A stretch of DNA of 64,000 nt. It comes from Tiliqua scincoides (Eukaryota; Chordata; Lepidosauria; Squamata; Scincidae). How positions within the stretch are numbered: position 1 is the first letter of the stretch; the number at the start of each line of letters is the position of its first letter. The stretch covers positions 227,996,604-228,060,603 of the forward strand of contig NC_089823.1 of NCBI RefSeq assembly GCF_035046505.1, read 5' to 3'. Positions 55,173 to 64,000 of this stretch are shown piece after piece. A model generated the notes under the pieces. The model did not search any database. It was given only the letters and a program-made list of their open reading frames with translations, and was not told the origin of the DNA. Both the position numbers and the translations under genes were made by a program.

Positions 55173-56290
55173 AGCTCCCTTCTATTCCTTTATTGTTTCT
55201 TATATTAGGCTAATTGGGTCTATTTATCACTTTTTTACATCATTAAGCTCTGTTAAGACCACTCCTGGTTCTCTCTTTTTCTTTCTTTTCTATCTTGCAT
55301 TATCTGTCTCATTTTGGCCACTTCTTATTCCTTTCCCACTGAGTTCTTCCTCGTTCCTTGCTTCTTTCCTACAGGCTCAGTTTGGGCACACTAAGCTCTC
55401 TTTTATTTCTTCCTTTCATTCTGACATTACCAGGACAAAATTGACTACCACTTACCCAGATCTTATTCCATTTTTCTTTTCCATCATTGAGTTCTTCTGC
55501 CTTTTTGCCCTACATTATCAAGCTCAGTGTGGACACAACGAGGTCTCTTTTGTTCCCTCATTTCTTTTTTCAATTATGAAGCTCTGTTTGGCCATTCCTG
55601 ACCTGTGAATTATTCTCCCCCCCCCTTCCCATTGACTTCTTCCTTATTCCACCTTTTCTTTCTACATGAGCAGGCTCATTCAATGTGGCCTCGCTTAGTC
55701 TCTATTTTTTTTTTTTGTCTTTCTTGCATTATCAGGCTCTGACAGTCATACAGCTATGACTATATCTATGTTACTCTTTTGTCCTTACCACTGAGCTCTC
55801 CTCCCTTTCACCCTATGTTTTCAGGATCTGTTAGCTACACTGAGCTGTACTTTATTCCTTCTTGCATTATATGCATCATACCTCCATGCTTAGCTCTCTT
55901 TTATTCCTTCTTTTCTTTCTTACTTTATTAGGCTCTACTTGGCCACTGCTCACCTGGATCTTATTCTTTTTTCCTTTCCCACCTGTTAGCTCCCCTTTGT
56001 CTTGTCCTTTCTTTTTTACATTACCAGGCTCCATTTGGCTACTGCTTACTTCTTTCTCATTTCTCCTTTTGTCCCTTTCCTTCTTCAATTTTGCTTCTGC
56101 TCCCCACTGCTTAGCTCTTTCCCCCCTTTCCTTCCTCAGTCCTGTTTCAACTTCCCACCACCTCCCCCTCTTTCTAACATGTTCAAGTTCAAGTTGGCCA
56201 CAGATTGCCACTGTATCAACCCTGATCCAATTCTCTACAATCTGCCTCCCTTTATTCCTCCTTATTATGTGTTTATTTAGTGAACTATTT
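55173..56290 (+). repeat. Pyrimidine-rich minisatellite, right flank of the array
   Basis: Same repeat as 45060-46183: AAGCTCTCTTTTATTTCTTC at 55396, GGTCTCTTTTGTTCCCTC at 55541, TTAGCTCTCTTTTATTCC at 55889. Same strand bias. Confidence 0.75.
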
Positions 56291-56310
56291 CACTAATTTA
56301 ATTGAAATCT

Positions 56311-56480
56311 TTCTACCACAGCCTTGCAGCCCCATAGGGGCCAGCAGGGTGCCTTTCATCAGGCATTAAGCAAAAGAGCAGCATTTTTACCCATTTTTCA
56401 TATGATCAAGGCCTTAATTTCCTACCATCTATTCACCTCCTTTCTCTGGCTTCCTTTCCTTTGCATAGCTTCCATTTCCC
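56311..56480 (+). repeat. Local duplicate of 63550-63710
   Basis: CCTTGCAGCCCCATAGGGGC, CAGCAGGGTGCCTTTCATCA and ATATGATCAAGGCCTTAATT recur in order at 63570-63665. A C/T-rich stretch follows to about 56770. Confidence 0.85.
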
Positions 56481-58075
56481 AGCACTTGCCCCTCTTCTGT
56501 TCTATTTTGTCTTCCCTTCTTTCTTTCATCCTGCCTTAATTTCCCACCTTCTAACTCACTTGAATTAATGTTTTCTTCCTTTCTCTCTTGCAAGTTTTGA
56601 CATGGCCTCTTTCTTTCTTTCTTCCGTTTTTATTTCCAAAACCCTGTGTGTTTTTCTCCCCATTTGCCCTTTTCTCTCTGTCACTGTATTCTGTTTTACT
56701 TTTTCTACCTCTTTCTGAATTTCTCCCTATTTTTTCAGTTGTCCTGCAGTTCATTCAATGTTCTTTTTAGTTTTTTCCTTATGGGGAGAATTGGTTTCTT
56801 GGACAGAGGAAGAACAGAGTCTGAGCTTGCCACCTCTAGGCTGTGGGAACTCCCAATTTTTCCCTGATTTAAGGAAACCCTCATGGCCTACTTGCTAGAT
56901 GGTAGACTTAAAGTCTTCGTATTACTGCAGCTGGAAGATCTGAGGCATGGCAGTCAGCTTCTGAATGTTGGCTCATATCTCCTTCTTCTTTTTCATCAAT
57001 GTCTTTTTATGTAATGTCATCTGGGGAGAAGAGAAATTGAAGAGAATAATTACTTATGCTTTTCTAAATTTTAATTTAGAAAAGGAGCTGGGGGGTGTCA
57101 CCAGAGAAGTGGAGGAGGCTGAGTTTGATGGGTCAGGGTTGTGTGCTGGGGTTCCCAGAACAAATGATAATGTCTCCTTCTGTACTTGCCTTCTGGCTGT
57201 GAATTCTTCCCAGAATGGGCCATATTTGTTCTATGGCACAGTTGGGATTTTGGGAGACAGGACATTCCTACCTGGACCCAAACAGGCATGACTTTGATCA
57301 TTTTATTGGCCCCTACATATTGGTATCCACATGGATAAATACCATGTGGCCCGAGGACAATCCAGAGAAGGGTTGCAGTGAAAGGCAAGGGAGGTTTTAA
57401 GCCTAACTTCTGTTGCAGTTTCTATCAGGGCCTCCCTGTGCATGTTCCTTGTCCTAGAAAAAAAAAAGCTTCTATTGACTTCAATGGGTAAACAGCATGC
57501 ATAGAGCCCCCAGTTTCTATACAGATAACAGTGGTTAAGTAAGGGCTAAAAAGTGACCAGCCCTCTCCACAGTCCCACACAAGATCAGAAGGACCAGAAG
57601 GTGAGGTTGAACCCTTCTCTTTGAATATCTTAATAACCCAGGTCCATAGATTTCCATTTCCACATGCAGCTGAAGGGGAACAGTCCCTGGGAAGGCTTTC
57701 TCCATTCCTGCTTGAAATGGAAGGCACATTTGCTACGCCTTCTCCTCTGTGCGCTTACCTTGTCATTTCCCACAAGGTGTTCTGTCATTGGGTCCTATAG
57801 AATGCTGAATGTCCCAAAAGGGAAGCTATCGTCCTGCCACTTTTCTTAGTCTCTTCCTTCTCTGTCTGGAGCACACAATGCCCCCTGGCCAGCCAGAGTG
57901 TTTTTTGCAGTGCTGAGAGATGTCCTGGTTAAAGTCACCATCAGGTCTTGAGAGGATGGGAAGGAGCATCCTTAGAATCAATCAGAGGAGTGCAAGCTCT
58001 GTTTCCATTCAAGGGAAGGCTGGAAGGAAGGGAAAAGAGGACATTGCGTGAGGAGGAACAGTGATCCTGGTGCTA
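56481..58075. other. No gene supported
   Basis: C/T-rich to 56770, then unique DNA. Frames of about 100 codons at 56965-57727 have no recognised domain. Confidence 0.4.
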
Positions 58076-58082
58076 GTTTAGT

Positions 58083-58608
58083 GTTTCTCAAACTGTGGGT
58101 CAGGACCCACTAGGTGGGTCATGAGCCAATTGCAGCTGGGTCCCCATTCATTTCAACATTTTATTTTTAACATATTAGACATGATGCTACCATGGTATGT
58201 AACTACATTTGGGGAAACATTACAGACTTGTACTTTTAACAAGTTACTCTGTATATGTTTTTAACAATGTTAGTCAATGGGACATACTCCTGGGTAAGTG
58301 TAGGTAGGATTGCAGCCTAAGGGCCCAATCCTATCCAACTTTCCAGCACCAGTGTAGCTGCTATGCAGCCCCAAGGTATGGGAACAAATGTTCCCATACC
58401 TTGAGGAGGCCTCTGTGACTGCCTTCCCACCACAGGATGCAATGCACACCCCGTTGGCATGGCTACACTGGCACTGGAAAATTGGATAGGACCTGGCCCT
58501 AAGATGGCTAAAAATTTTCCTGCTTGATGATGTCACTTCCAGTCACGACATCACTTCTGGTAGGTCCCAACAGATTCTCTTTCTAAAAAGTGGGTCCCAG
58601 TGCTAAAA
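58083..58608. mobile_element. hAT, AAGTGACATCATC family, carrying a MITE
   Basis: AGTGTTTCTCAAACTGTGGG begins the copy; TGATGTCACTTCCAGTCACG and AAAAAGTGGGTCCCAGTGC lie near its end. It is the reverse orientation of 11777-12119 and ends early. A MITE (58321-58499) is inserted in it. Confidence 0.8.
58321..58499. mobile_element. Palindromic GGGCCCAATCC MITE with TAA target duplication
   Basis: Ends GGGCCCAATCCTATCCAACT and ATTGGATAGGACCTGGCCC. TAA on both sides (58318-58320, 58500-58502). TAA/TTA target sites and G-starting ends fit PIF/Harbinger MITEs. Because it lies inside a hAT whose uninterrupted sequence is known at 11777, the insertion borders are clear. Confidence 0.85.
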
Positions 58609-58819
58609 GAAGCAAAATTTCTCCTTCTCTTCTTCCACAACCACCTGTACCTGATGGAAGACTCCAACCCACCTCTAAAAGTGGCCCCAGAGCCAATGGG
58701 TTTCAGCATTTCATTGTACAGATAGTTTCAACCATCACCTTGTAAAAGATCCTCTTCTTTGGACTGTCTTTTCTCATCTGAACCTTTTCTCATCTTGTGT
58801 TGGTTCTACAAGGGCTTTA

Positions 58820-60490
58820 GTTGGCAACCTTCAGTCTCGAAAGACTCTGGTATTGTGCTCTGAATGGTGGTTCTGGAACAGCGTCTAGTGTGGCTGAAAA
58901 GGCTGATTCAGGAGTGACAATCCCTTCCACACTGGGAGCAACTGCGGTCTGTCCCTGGTCTGTCTCCCTGGCTATGGGCCTTCCTTCTTTGCCTCTTTGC
59001 CTCAGTCTGTTGGCCAAGTGTCTCTTCAAACTGGGAAAGGCCATGCTGCACTGCCTGCCTCCAAGCGGGCCGCTCAGAGGCCAGGGTTTCCCACCTGTTG
59101 AGGTCCACTCCTAAGGCCTTCAGATCCCTCTTGCAGATGTCCTTGTATCGCAGCTGTGGTCTACCTGTAGGGCGCTTTCCTTGCACGAGTTTACCATAGA
59201 GGAGATCCTTTGGGATCCGGCCATCATCCATTCTCACAACATGACCAAGCCAACGCAGGCATCTGTTTCAGCAGTGCATACATGCTAGGGATTCCAGCTC
59301 GTTCCAGGACTGTGTTGTTTGGAACTTTGTCCTGCCAGGTGATGCCGAGGATGTGTTGGAGGCAGCGCATGTGGAAAGCGTTCAGTTTCCTCTCCTGTTG
59401 TGAGCGAAGAGTCCATGACTCGCTGCAGTACAGAAGTGCACTCAGGACGCAAGCTCTGTAGACCTGGATCTTGGTATGTTCCGTCAGCTTCTTGTTGGAA
59501 CAGACTCTCTTTGTGAGCCTGGAAAACGTGGTAGCTGCTTTACCGATGCGTTTGTTTAGCTTGGTATCGAGAGAAAGAGTGTTGGAGATCGTTGAGCCAA
59601 GGTACACAAAGTCATGGACAACCTCCAGTTCATGTGCAGAGATTGCAATGCAGGGAGGTGAGTCCACATCCTGAACCATGACCTGTGTTTTCTTCAGGCT
59701 GATCGTCAGTACAAAGTCTTGGCAGGCCTTGGTAAAATGAATCATGAACTGCTAGAGATCTTTGGCAGAGTAGGTAGCGACAGCTGCATTGTCGACAAAG
59801 AGGAAGTCACGCAGACATTTCAGCTGGACTTTGGACTTTGCTCTCAGTCTGGAGAGGTTGAAGAGCTTTCCGTCTGATCTGGTCCGGAGATAGATGTCTT
59901 CTGTTGCAGTTCCAAAGGCGTTCTTCAGCAGGACAGCGAAGAAAATCCCAAACAAGGTTGGTGCAACAACACAGCCCTGCTTCACCCACTTCGGATGTCA
60001 AAGGGGTCTGATGTGGAGCCATCGAAGACTACAGTGCCCTTCATGTCCTTGTGGAAAGAGCTGATGATGCTGAGGAGCCTGGGTGGACATCCGATCTTGG
60101 GGAGAATCTTGAAGAGGCCGTCCCTGCTGACCAGGTCGAAAGCCTTCATGAGATCTATGAAGGCTATAAGAGTGGCTGTCGTTGTTCCCTGCATTTCTCC
60201 TGCAGTTGTCTAAGGGAGAATACCATATCAGTGGTGGACCTGCTGGCTCGGAATCCGCACTGTGATTCTGGATAAATGCTCTCTGCAAGTACCTGGAGCC
60301 TCTTTAGTGCAACTCGGTCAAACAACTTTCCTACAATGCTAAGGAGAGAGATGTTGCGGTAGTTGTTGCAGTCAGCTCTTTCGCCTTAGTTGTTGTACAG
60401 CGTGATGATGTTTGCATCCCTCATGTCTTGAGGTACTCCACCTTCTTTCCAAAGGCTTTATCCTTCTTCAGATTGGTACTCTCTGACACT
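58820..60490 (-). mobile_element. RTE-like LINE, longest copy
   Basis: On the minus strand, from 60.5 kb down to 58.8 kb, the reverse-transcriptase blocks appear in order. They are the ESQCGFRA-type block (about 60240, decayed), IAFIDLMKAFDLVSRDGLFK, FDGSTSDPFDIRSG, MKQGCVVAPTLFGIFFAVLL, and FLFVDNAAVATYS, where YADD-type residues are expected. Then come FVYLGSTISNTLSLDTKLNK, LYCSESWTLRSQQERKLNAF, RCLQHILGITWQDKVPNNTV, and GKRPTGRPQLRYKDICKRDL. A short Cys/His C terminus (CSQCGRDCHS) follows, and the element ends GGTTGCCAAC. The DD to DN change in the catalytic motif and breaks between frames show it is dead. No endonuclease region is present. Confidence 0.88.
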
Positions 60491-60865
60491 ACAAAGACAA
60501 TCCTTGAATTCCTTTGACAGAGGCAGGATTCAAGATGGCTCACACCTAGAACAGAGCAATGGGGAGAAGGTCAACCATGGAACTGGCAACTTCTTCTTTC
60601 ATTGGGCTTGCTGGCCATCCAGAGCTTGTGTTAAAGTCCTGAGACAAAAATCAGATGAGAAGCGCTCTTCAGAAGAGATTCCTCACAGAAGCATCTCCAT
60701 TGCATAGGGCTGAGAGACACATCACACTTCAACAGTATGTCTGATAACACCTCAGAGTGATACACTGTCTGGGGAACATGGGGAATGAGGAGGCCAAACA
60801 TGTCCCAACACCCATGCAAAGCTGTAGAACACAAGTGAATTTTAGGCAACAGCAATGAAGTCTTG
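60491..60865. other. No gene seen
   Basis: Unique-looking DNA between the LINE and the duplicated blocks. It may contain decayed upstream LINE sequence to about 60530. Confidence 0.35.
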
Positions 60866-60869
60866 AGTT

Positions 60870-61640
60870 GTGATACCAGAAGGTAGCACTTGCAAATTTG
60901 AGACAGACCCCCCCCTCCATTTTGATGGTAAACTATTGGGGGGGAAAATCCACATCTCCCTTTCAGATACTTAAAAGGATTTGTGGATAAAGCGAATGCA
61001 TCTGAGATGCCACAACATCTCCTGTGCTATCTCCTCCAAAGGACACTGAGCGAGAGTAAGTTTGCCATCAAATTTTCTTGCTGCTCAAGAAAGTGGGGAG
61101 CCTGTCACAGTGCCTCTTTCACCACCTCCTTGCCTCACCTGATGGGATTTGAAAGATGCCCACAAAGGAGAAGTTTGACTGCCTTGAAGCGTTTAATCTG
61201 GTCTTGAGCATCACTTTTCAGATAACTCTCCCCTGGCTGCCAGGAGACGACTTCCTGAGATTGCCTGAAATATCAGAGAGATTCAGAACACAGAAGCCAT
61301 TAAGAAATCATTCTTACATGTTTCTGTATGTTATCTTTCAATCAGCATAGACAGGAGGAAAAGAATGAAATCCCTGCCAAAATGTACTCCTGATCATTAG
61401 AACCATCATTATTACTTCTGTGCTACAATAACGAATAAGATCTCTAATGCTGTCTTCATCCCTTCCTCTTCCTCTCTAAATCTCTTTTATAATAGTGAAA
61501 ATGAAAAAAGCAAAATGAAGGTTAACCAAAAAAGAATTGCTGGTTTGATCTGGTCTAATCTTTCTGGTCTGGTGAGAGCAATGTTCTGACCTGCTGACAG
61601 TTGAACCAAGGGACTATGATGACAGAGTGTGATGTCACAA
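60870..61640 (+). repeat. Duplicated block, copy 1
   Basis: GGTAGCACTTGCAAATTTGA, TTGATGGTAAACTATTGG, GGATTTGTGGATAAAGCGAA and TCTGGTCTGGTGAGAGCAAT recur in the same order at 62122-62640. The last third also recurs at 63715-64000. Confidence 0.85.
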
Positions 61641-61677
61641 GAAGGCCATCAGAGTGTGATGTCACAAGAAGGCCATC
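61624..61677 (+). repeat. 27-bp tandem duplication
   Basis: AGAGTGTGATGTCACAAGAA plus GGCCATC, present twice head to tail. The same motif appears once at 62646. Confidence 0.95.
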
Positions 61678-61693
61678 ACGCTGCCAGGACAAC

Positions 61694-61802
61694 CCCTGAA
61701 AAGGCAGTCACAGAGGTCTCAAGGTATGGGAATATTTGTTCCCTTACCTCAGGGTTGCATTGCAGCTGAATCGGTGCTGGAAAATTGGATAGGATTGGGC
61801 CC
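61694..61802. mobile_element. Half copy of the GGGCCCAATCC MITE
   Basis: GGCAGTCACAGAGGTCTCAA through ATTGGATAGGATTGGGCCC: the right half only, abutting the CR1 piece at 61806. Confidence 0.7.
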
Positions 61803-61805
61803 ATA

Positions 61806-62000
61806 GTGGGTCCATTAGTCTAGCATGCTGTTTTGCACAGTGATTAGTCAAAGGCTTCTGGGGAGCCCAGAAACAAGGTATCAAGGCAACTGCAAGTGTT
61901 ATTCAGTGGCCTCTGAACTGAGATGTTCCACTTGGGAGATTTGATTAATAGCCATTGATAGACCTCCTCTTGAAATTGTCCCCTCTCCTTTTAAAGTCAT
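61806..62000 (-). mobile_element. CR1 3' fragment, copy 1
   Basis: GGGTCCATTAGTCTAGCATG, TTTTGCACAGTGATTAGTCA and AATAGCCATTGATAGACCTC are the reverse of a CR1 3' UTR (ACTAGATGGACC, TCAATGGCTATT). Repeated at 62010 and 63008. Confidence 0.7.
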
Positions 62001-62009
62001 CCCAACAGA

Positions 62010-62120
62010 GTGGGTTCATTAGTCTACCATGCTGTTTTGCACAGTGACTAGTCAAAGGCTTCTGTGGAGCCCCGAAACAAGGTGTCAAGGCAACAGCAAG
62101 CGGCATTCAGTGGCCTCTTA
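62010..62120 (-). mobile_element. CR1 3' fragment, copy 2
   Basis: GGGTTCATTAGTCTACCATG to GCGGCATTCAGTGGCCTCTT, shorter than the neighbouring copies because the next duplicated block cuts in. Confidence 0.7.
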
Positions 62121-62121
62121 G

Positions 62122-62700
62122 GTAGCACTTGCAAATTTGAGACAGACCCCCACCCATTTTGATGGTAAACTATTGGAAAAAAAATAGTTTATTTCTCCCT
62201 TTCAGGTACATAACAGGATTTGTGGATAAAGCAAATAAAACTGAAATGCCACAACACCTCCTGTGCTCTTTCCTCCAAAGGAAACAGTGACACAGAAGAC
62301 ATTAAGAAATCGAAAGTTTCTGTATGTTATCATCTTTCAATTAGTATAGACAGGAAGAAAAGAATGAGATCCTAGCCAAAATGCACTCCTGATCATTAGA
62401 ACTATCGTTCTTACTAATACTCTACAATAACCAATAAGATCTCTAACACTGTCTTCATCCCTCCCTCTTCCCCTCTCAATCACTTTATAATAGTGAAAAT
62501 GAAAAGTGTGAAATAAAGGTAAACCAAGAAAGACTTACTGGTTTTGTCTGGTTTAATCTTTCTGGTCTGGTGAGAGCAATGTTCTGACCAACTGACAAGG
62601 GTCAACTGTCAGTCAGCCAACTGACAACCAAGGGACTATGATGTCAGAGTGTGATGTCACAAGAACACCATCACACTACCATGACAACCACTACTAAATT
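62122..62700 (+). repeat. Duplicated block, copy 2
   Basis: Matches 60870-61640 with about 200 bp of the middle not present. Ends in AGAGTGTGATGTCACAAGAA, CACCATCACACTACC. Confidence 0.85.
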
Positions 62701-62730
62701 CCATCACAGTGGGTCCAGGCCAGTCTAAGC

Positions 62731-62959
62731 CAGTGATTTTCAATGTTTGTCATCTCATGGCACACTGGCAAGGGACTAAAATGGTCAAGGCACACCATCG
62801 GTTTTTTGACAATTGACAAAGCACACTGTGCTGCCAAGGGGAGGGCTCACATCCTCAATGGCCCTACTAATAAATGACCCTCTCCCAAACTCCTGTGGCA
62901 CACCTGGGGACCATTCACAGCACACCAATGTGCCATGGCACAGTGGTTGATAATGGCTG
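62731..62959. mobile_element. Short non-autonomous hAT, exact 8-bp TSD
   Basis: Ends CAGTGATTTTCAATG and GGTTGATAATGGCTG with GTCTAAGC on both sides (62723-62730, 62960-62967). Sister of 7316-7521 (shared TTTTTTGACAATTGACAAAG). Confidence 0.9.
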
Positions 62960-63007
62960 GTCTAAGCCATCATACTACCAGGACAACACCTGCAAAATCC
63001 CAACATA

Positions 63008-63290
63008 GTGGGTCCATTAGACTAGCGCCCTATTTTGCACAATGACTAGTCAAAGGCTTCTCTGGAACCCAGAAGATATCAAGGCAACAGAGCAAGTGCT
63101 ATTCAGGGGCCTCTGAACCAAGAGGTTCCACCTGGCAGTCTTGATTAATAGCCATTGATAGGCCACATCTCCATGAAATTGTCTGCTCTCTTTCTAAAGC
63201 CATCAAACTGGTAGCCATCTCCACTTTTTGTAGCAGCAAATTCCAGAAGTTAATTTTGTACCTTGTCTTTGTATTTGTTTCATTTGTTTT
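63008..63290 (-). mobile_element. CR1 3' fragment, copy 3, longest
   Basis: GGGTCCATTAGACTAGCGCC, GAATAGC-type mirror of TTAATAGCCATTGATAGGCC, and TTGTAGCAGCAAATTCCAGA. The last block is the reversed coding end of CR1 (GAATTTGCTGC followed by TACAAAAAGTGG). It shows what the triplicated block is made of. Confidence 0.75.
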
Positions 63291-63299
63291 ATTCATAAG

Positions 63300-63549
63300 G
63301 ACAGTTGGCAACACACTAATAACAAGATACTGAACATTAAATTCTTATCCCAACAAGAAGTCTGGGAACATAATGAAATCTTTGGCTCGTTCCAAAAAAA
63401 ATTATACGTTGTGTGATTAATTCCTCTCTTCAGAATCAATGTCCATCAAAATGATTGTGTCACCTGGAATTATGGGAGATGGAGCAATCCTGTTTCAATT
63501 TCCAACCAATCATCTCCATTTATTTTTTCTTCTTATGTGTTTACTTAGC
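63300..63549. other. No gene seen
   Basis: AT-rich unique-looking sequence between CR1 copy 3 and the next duplicate. Confidence 0.4.
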
Positions 63550-64000
63550 TGAAATATTTCTACCATAGCCTTGCAGCCCCATAGGGGCCAGCAGGGTGCC
63601 TCTCAGCAGATATTAAGCAAAGGAGCGGCAGCCCATTCTTCATATGATCAAGGCCTTAATTTCCTACTATCAATTCCCCTCCAATCTCTGGCTTCCTTTC
63701 CTTTGGCCCTGAATGTTATCATATTTCAATCAGTACAAAAACAATGCGATACCTGTCAAAATGCCCTTCTGATCATTAGGCCCATCATCATTACTACTAT
63801 GCTACAATAACCAATAAGATGTCTAATGTTCTCTTCATCTCTCCCTCTCCCCCCTCAATCTCTTTATAATAGTAAAAATGAAAACTGCAAAATGTGGGTA
63901 AACCAAGGAGGACTTACTGGTTTGGTCTCGTCTAGTCTTTCTGGTCTGGTGAGAGCAATGTTCTGACCAACTGACAGTTAGACCAAGGGACTGGGATGAT
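63550..64000 (+). repeat. Duplicated block, mosaic copy reaching the window end
   Basis: 63550-63710 matches 56311-56480. From about 63715 it matches the end of the blocks at 61330 and 62325 (TACAATAACCAATAAGATGT, TCTGGTCTGGTGAGAGCAAT). The duplication series continues past the window. Confidence 0.85.

Overview
This window looks like intergenic DNA from a squamate reptile, probably a lizard. I found no host exon, tRNA gene or rRNA gene that I can support. The organism call rests on the repeats. There are CR1 LINEs ending in a TTCTTATG-type 3' repeat, L2-like LINE remains, tRNA-derived SINEs of lizard type, SINEs with a 5S rRNA head, and many short non-autonomous DNA transposons. The species cannot be named from this.

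Layout. From 1 to about 45 kb there is old single-copy DNA dotted with transposons. Twelve non-autonomous hAT copies have readable 8-bp target duplications, and every duplication has TA at its centre. Palindromic GGGCCCAATCC MITEs and a second palindromic repeat of about 90-110 bp recur throughout. CR1 copies lie at 15.9, 19.3, 26.7, 29.6 and 32.2 kb. Copies of an RTE-like LINE lie at 14.3, 41.1 and 58.8-60.5 kb. Three 5S-rRNA SINEs (25.9, 35.2 and 36.1 kb) end in the same 3' tail as that LINE, so the LINE probably moved them. A solo LTR with an exact 5-bp target duplication sits inside the third SINE.

From about 45 to 64 kb the DNA becomes ampliconic. A tandem array (46184-55172) holds five units of about 1.8 kb, nearly identical between units. 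Each unit is built from three related LTR-like blocks, one inverted, so every unit contains a large inverted repeat. A motif resembling a tRNA-Lys primer-binding site follows a block end, which suggests an old retroviral 5' end multiplied as a satellite. Unit variants alternate A-B-A-B-A, so the true period may be about 3.6 kb. The array sits inside a pyrimidine-rich minisatellite seen on both sides. From 60.9 kb to the window end a second set of local duplications appears, built partly from CR1 fragments.

Nothing here works as an operon or pathway. The interest lies in the array, the LINE-SINE pair, the hAT family with its TA-centred target sites, long near-perfect palindromes with 10-nt loops, and a few AT-rich unique stretches that could be regulatory.
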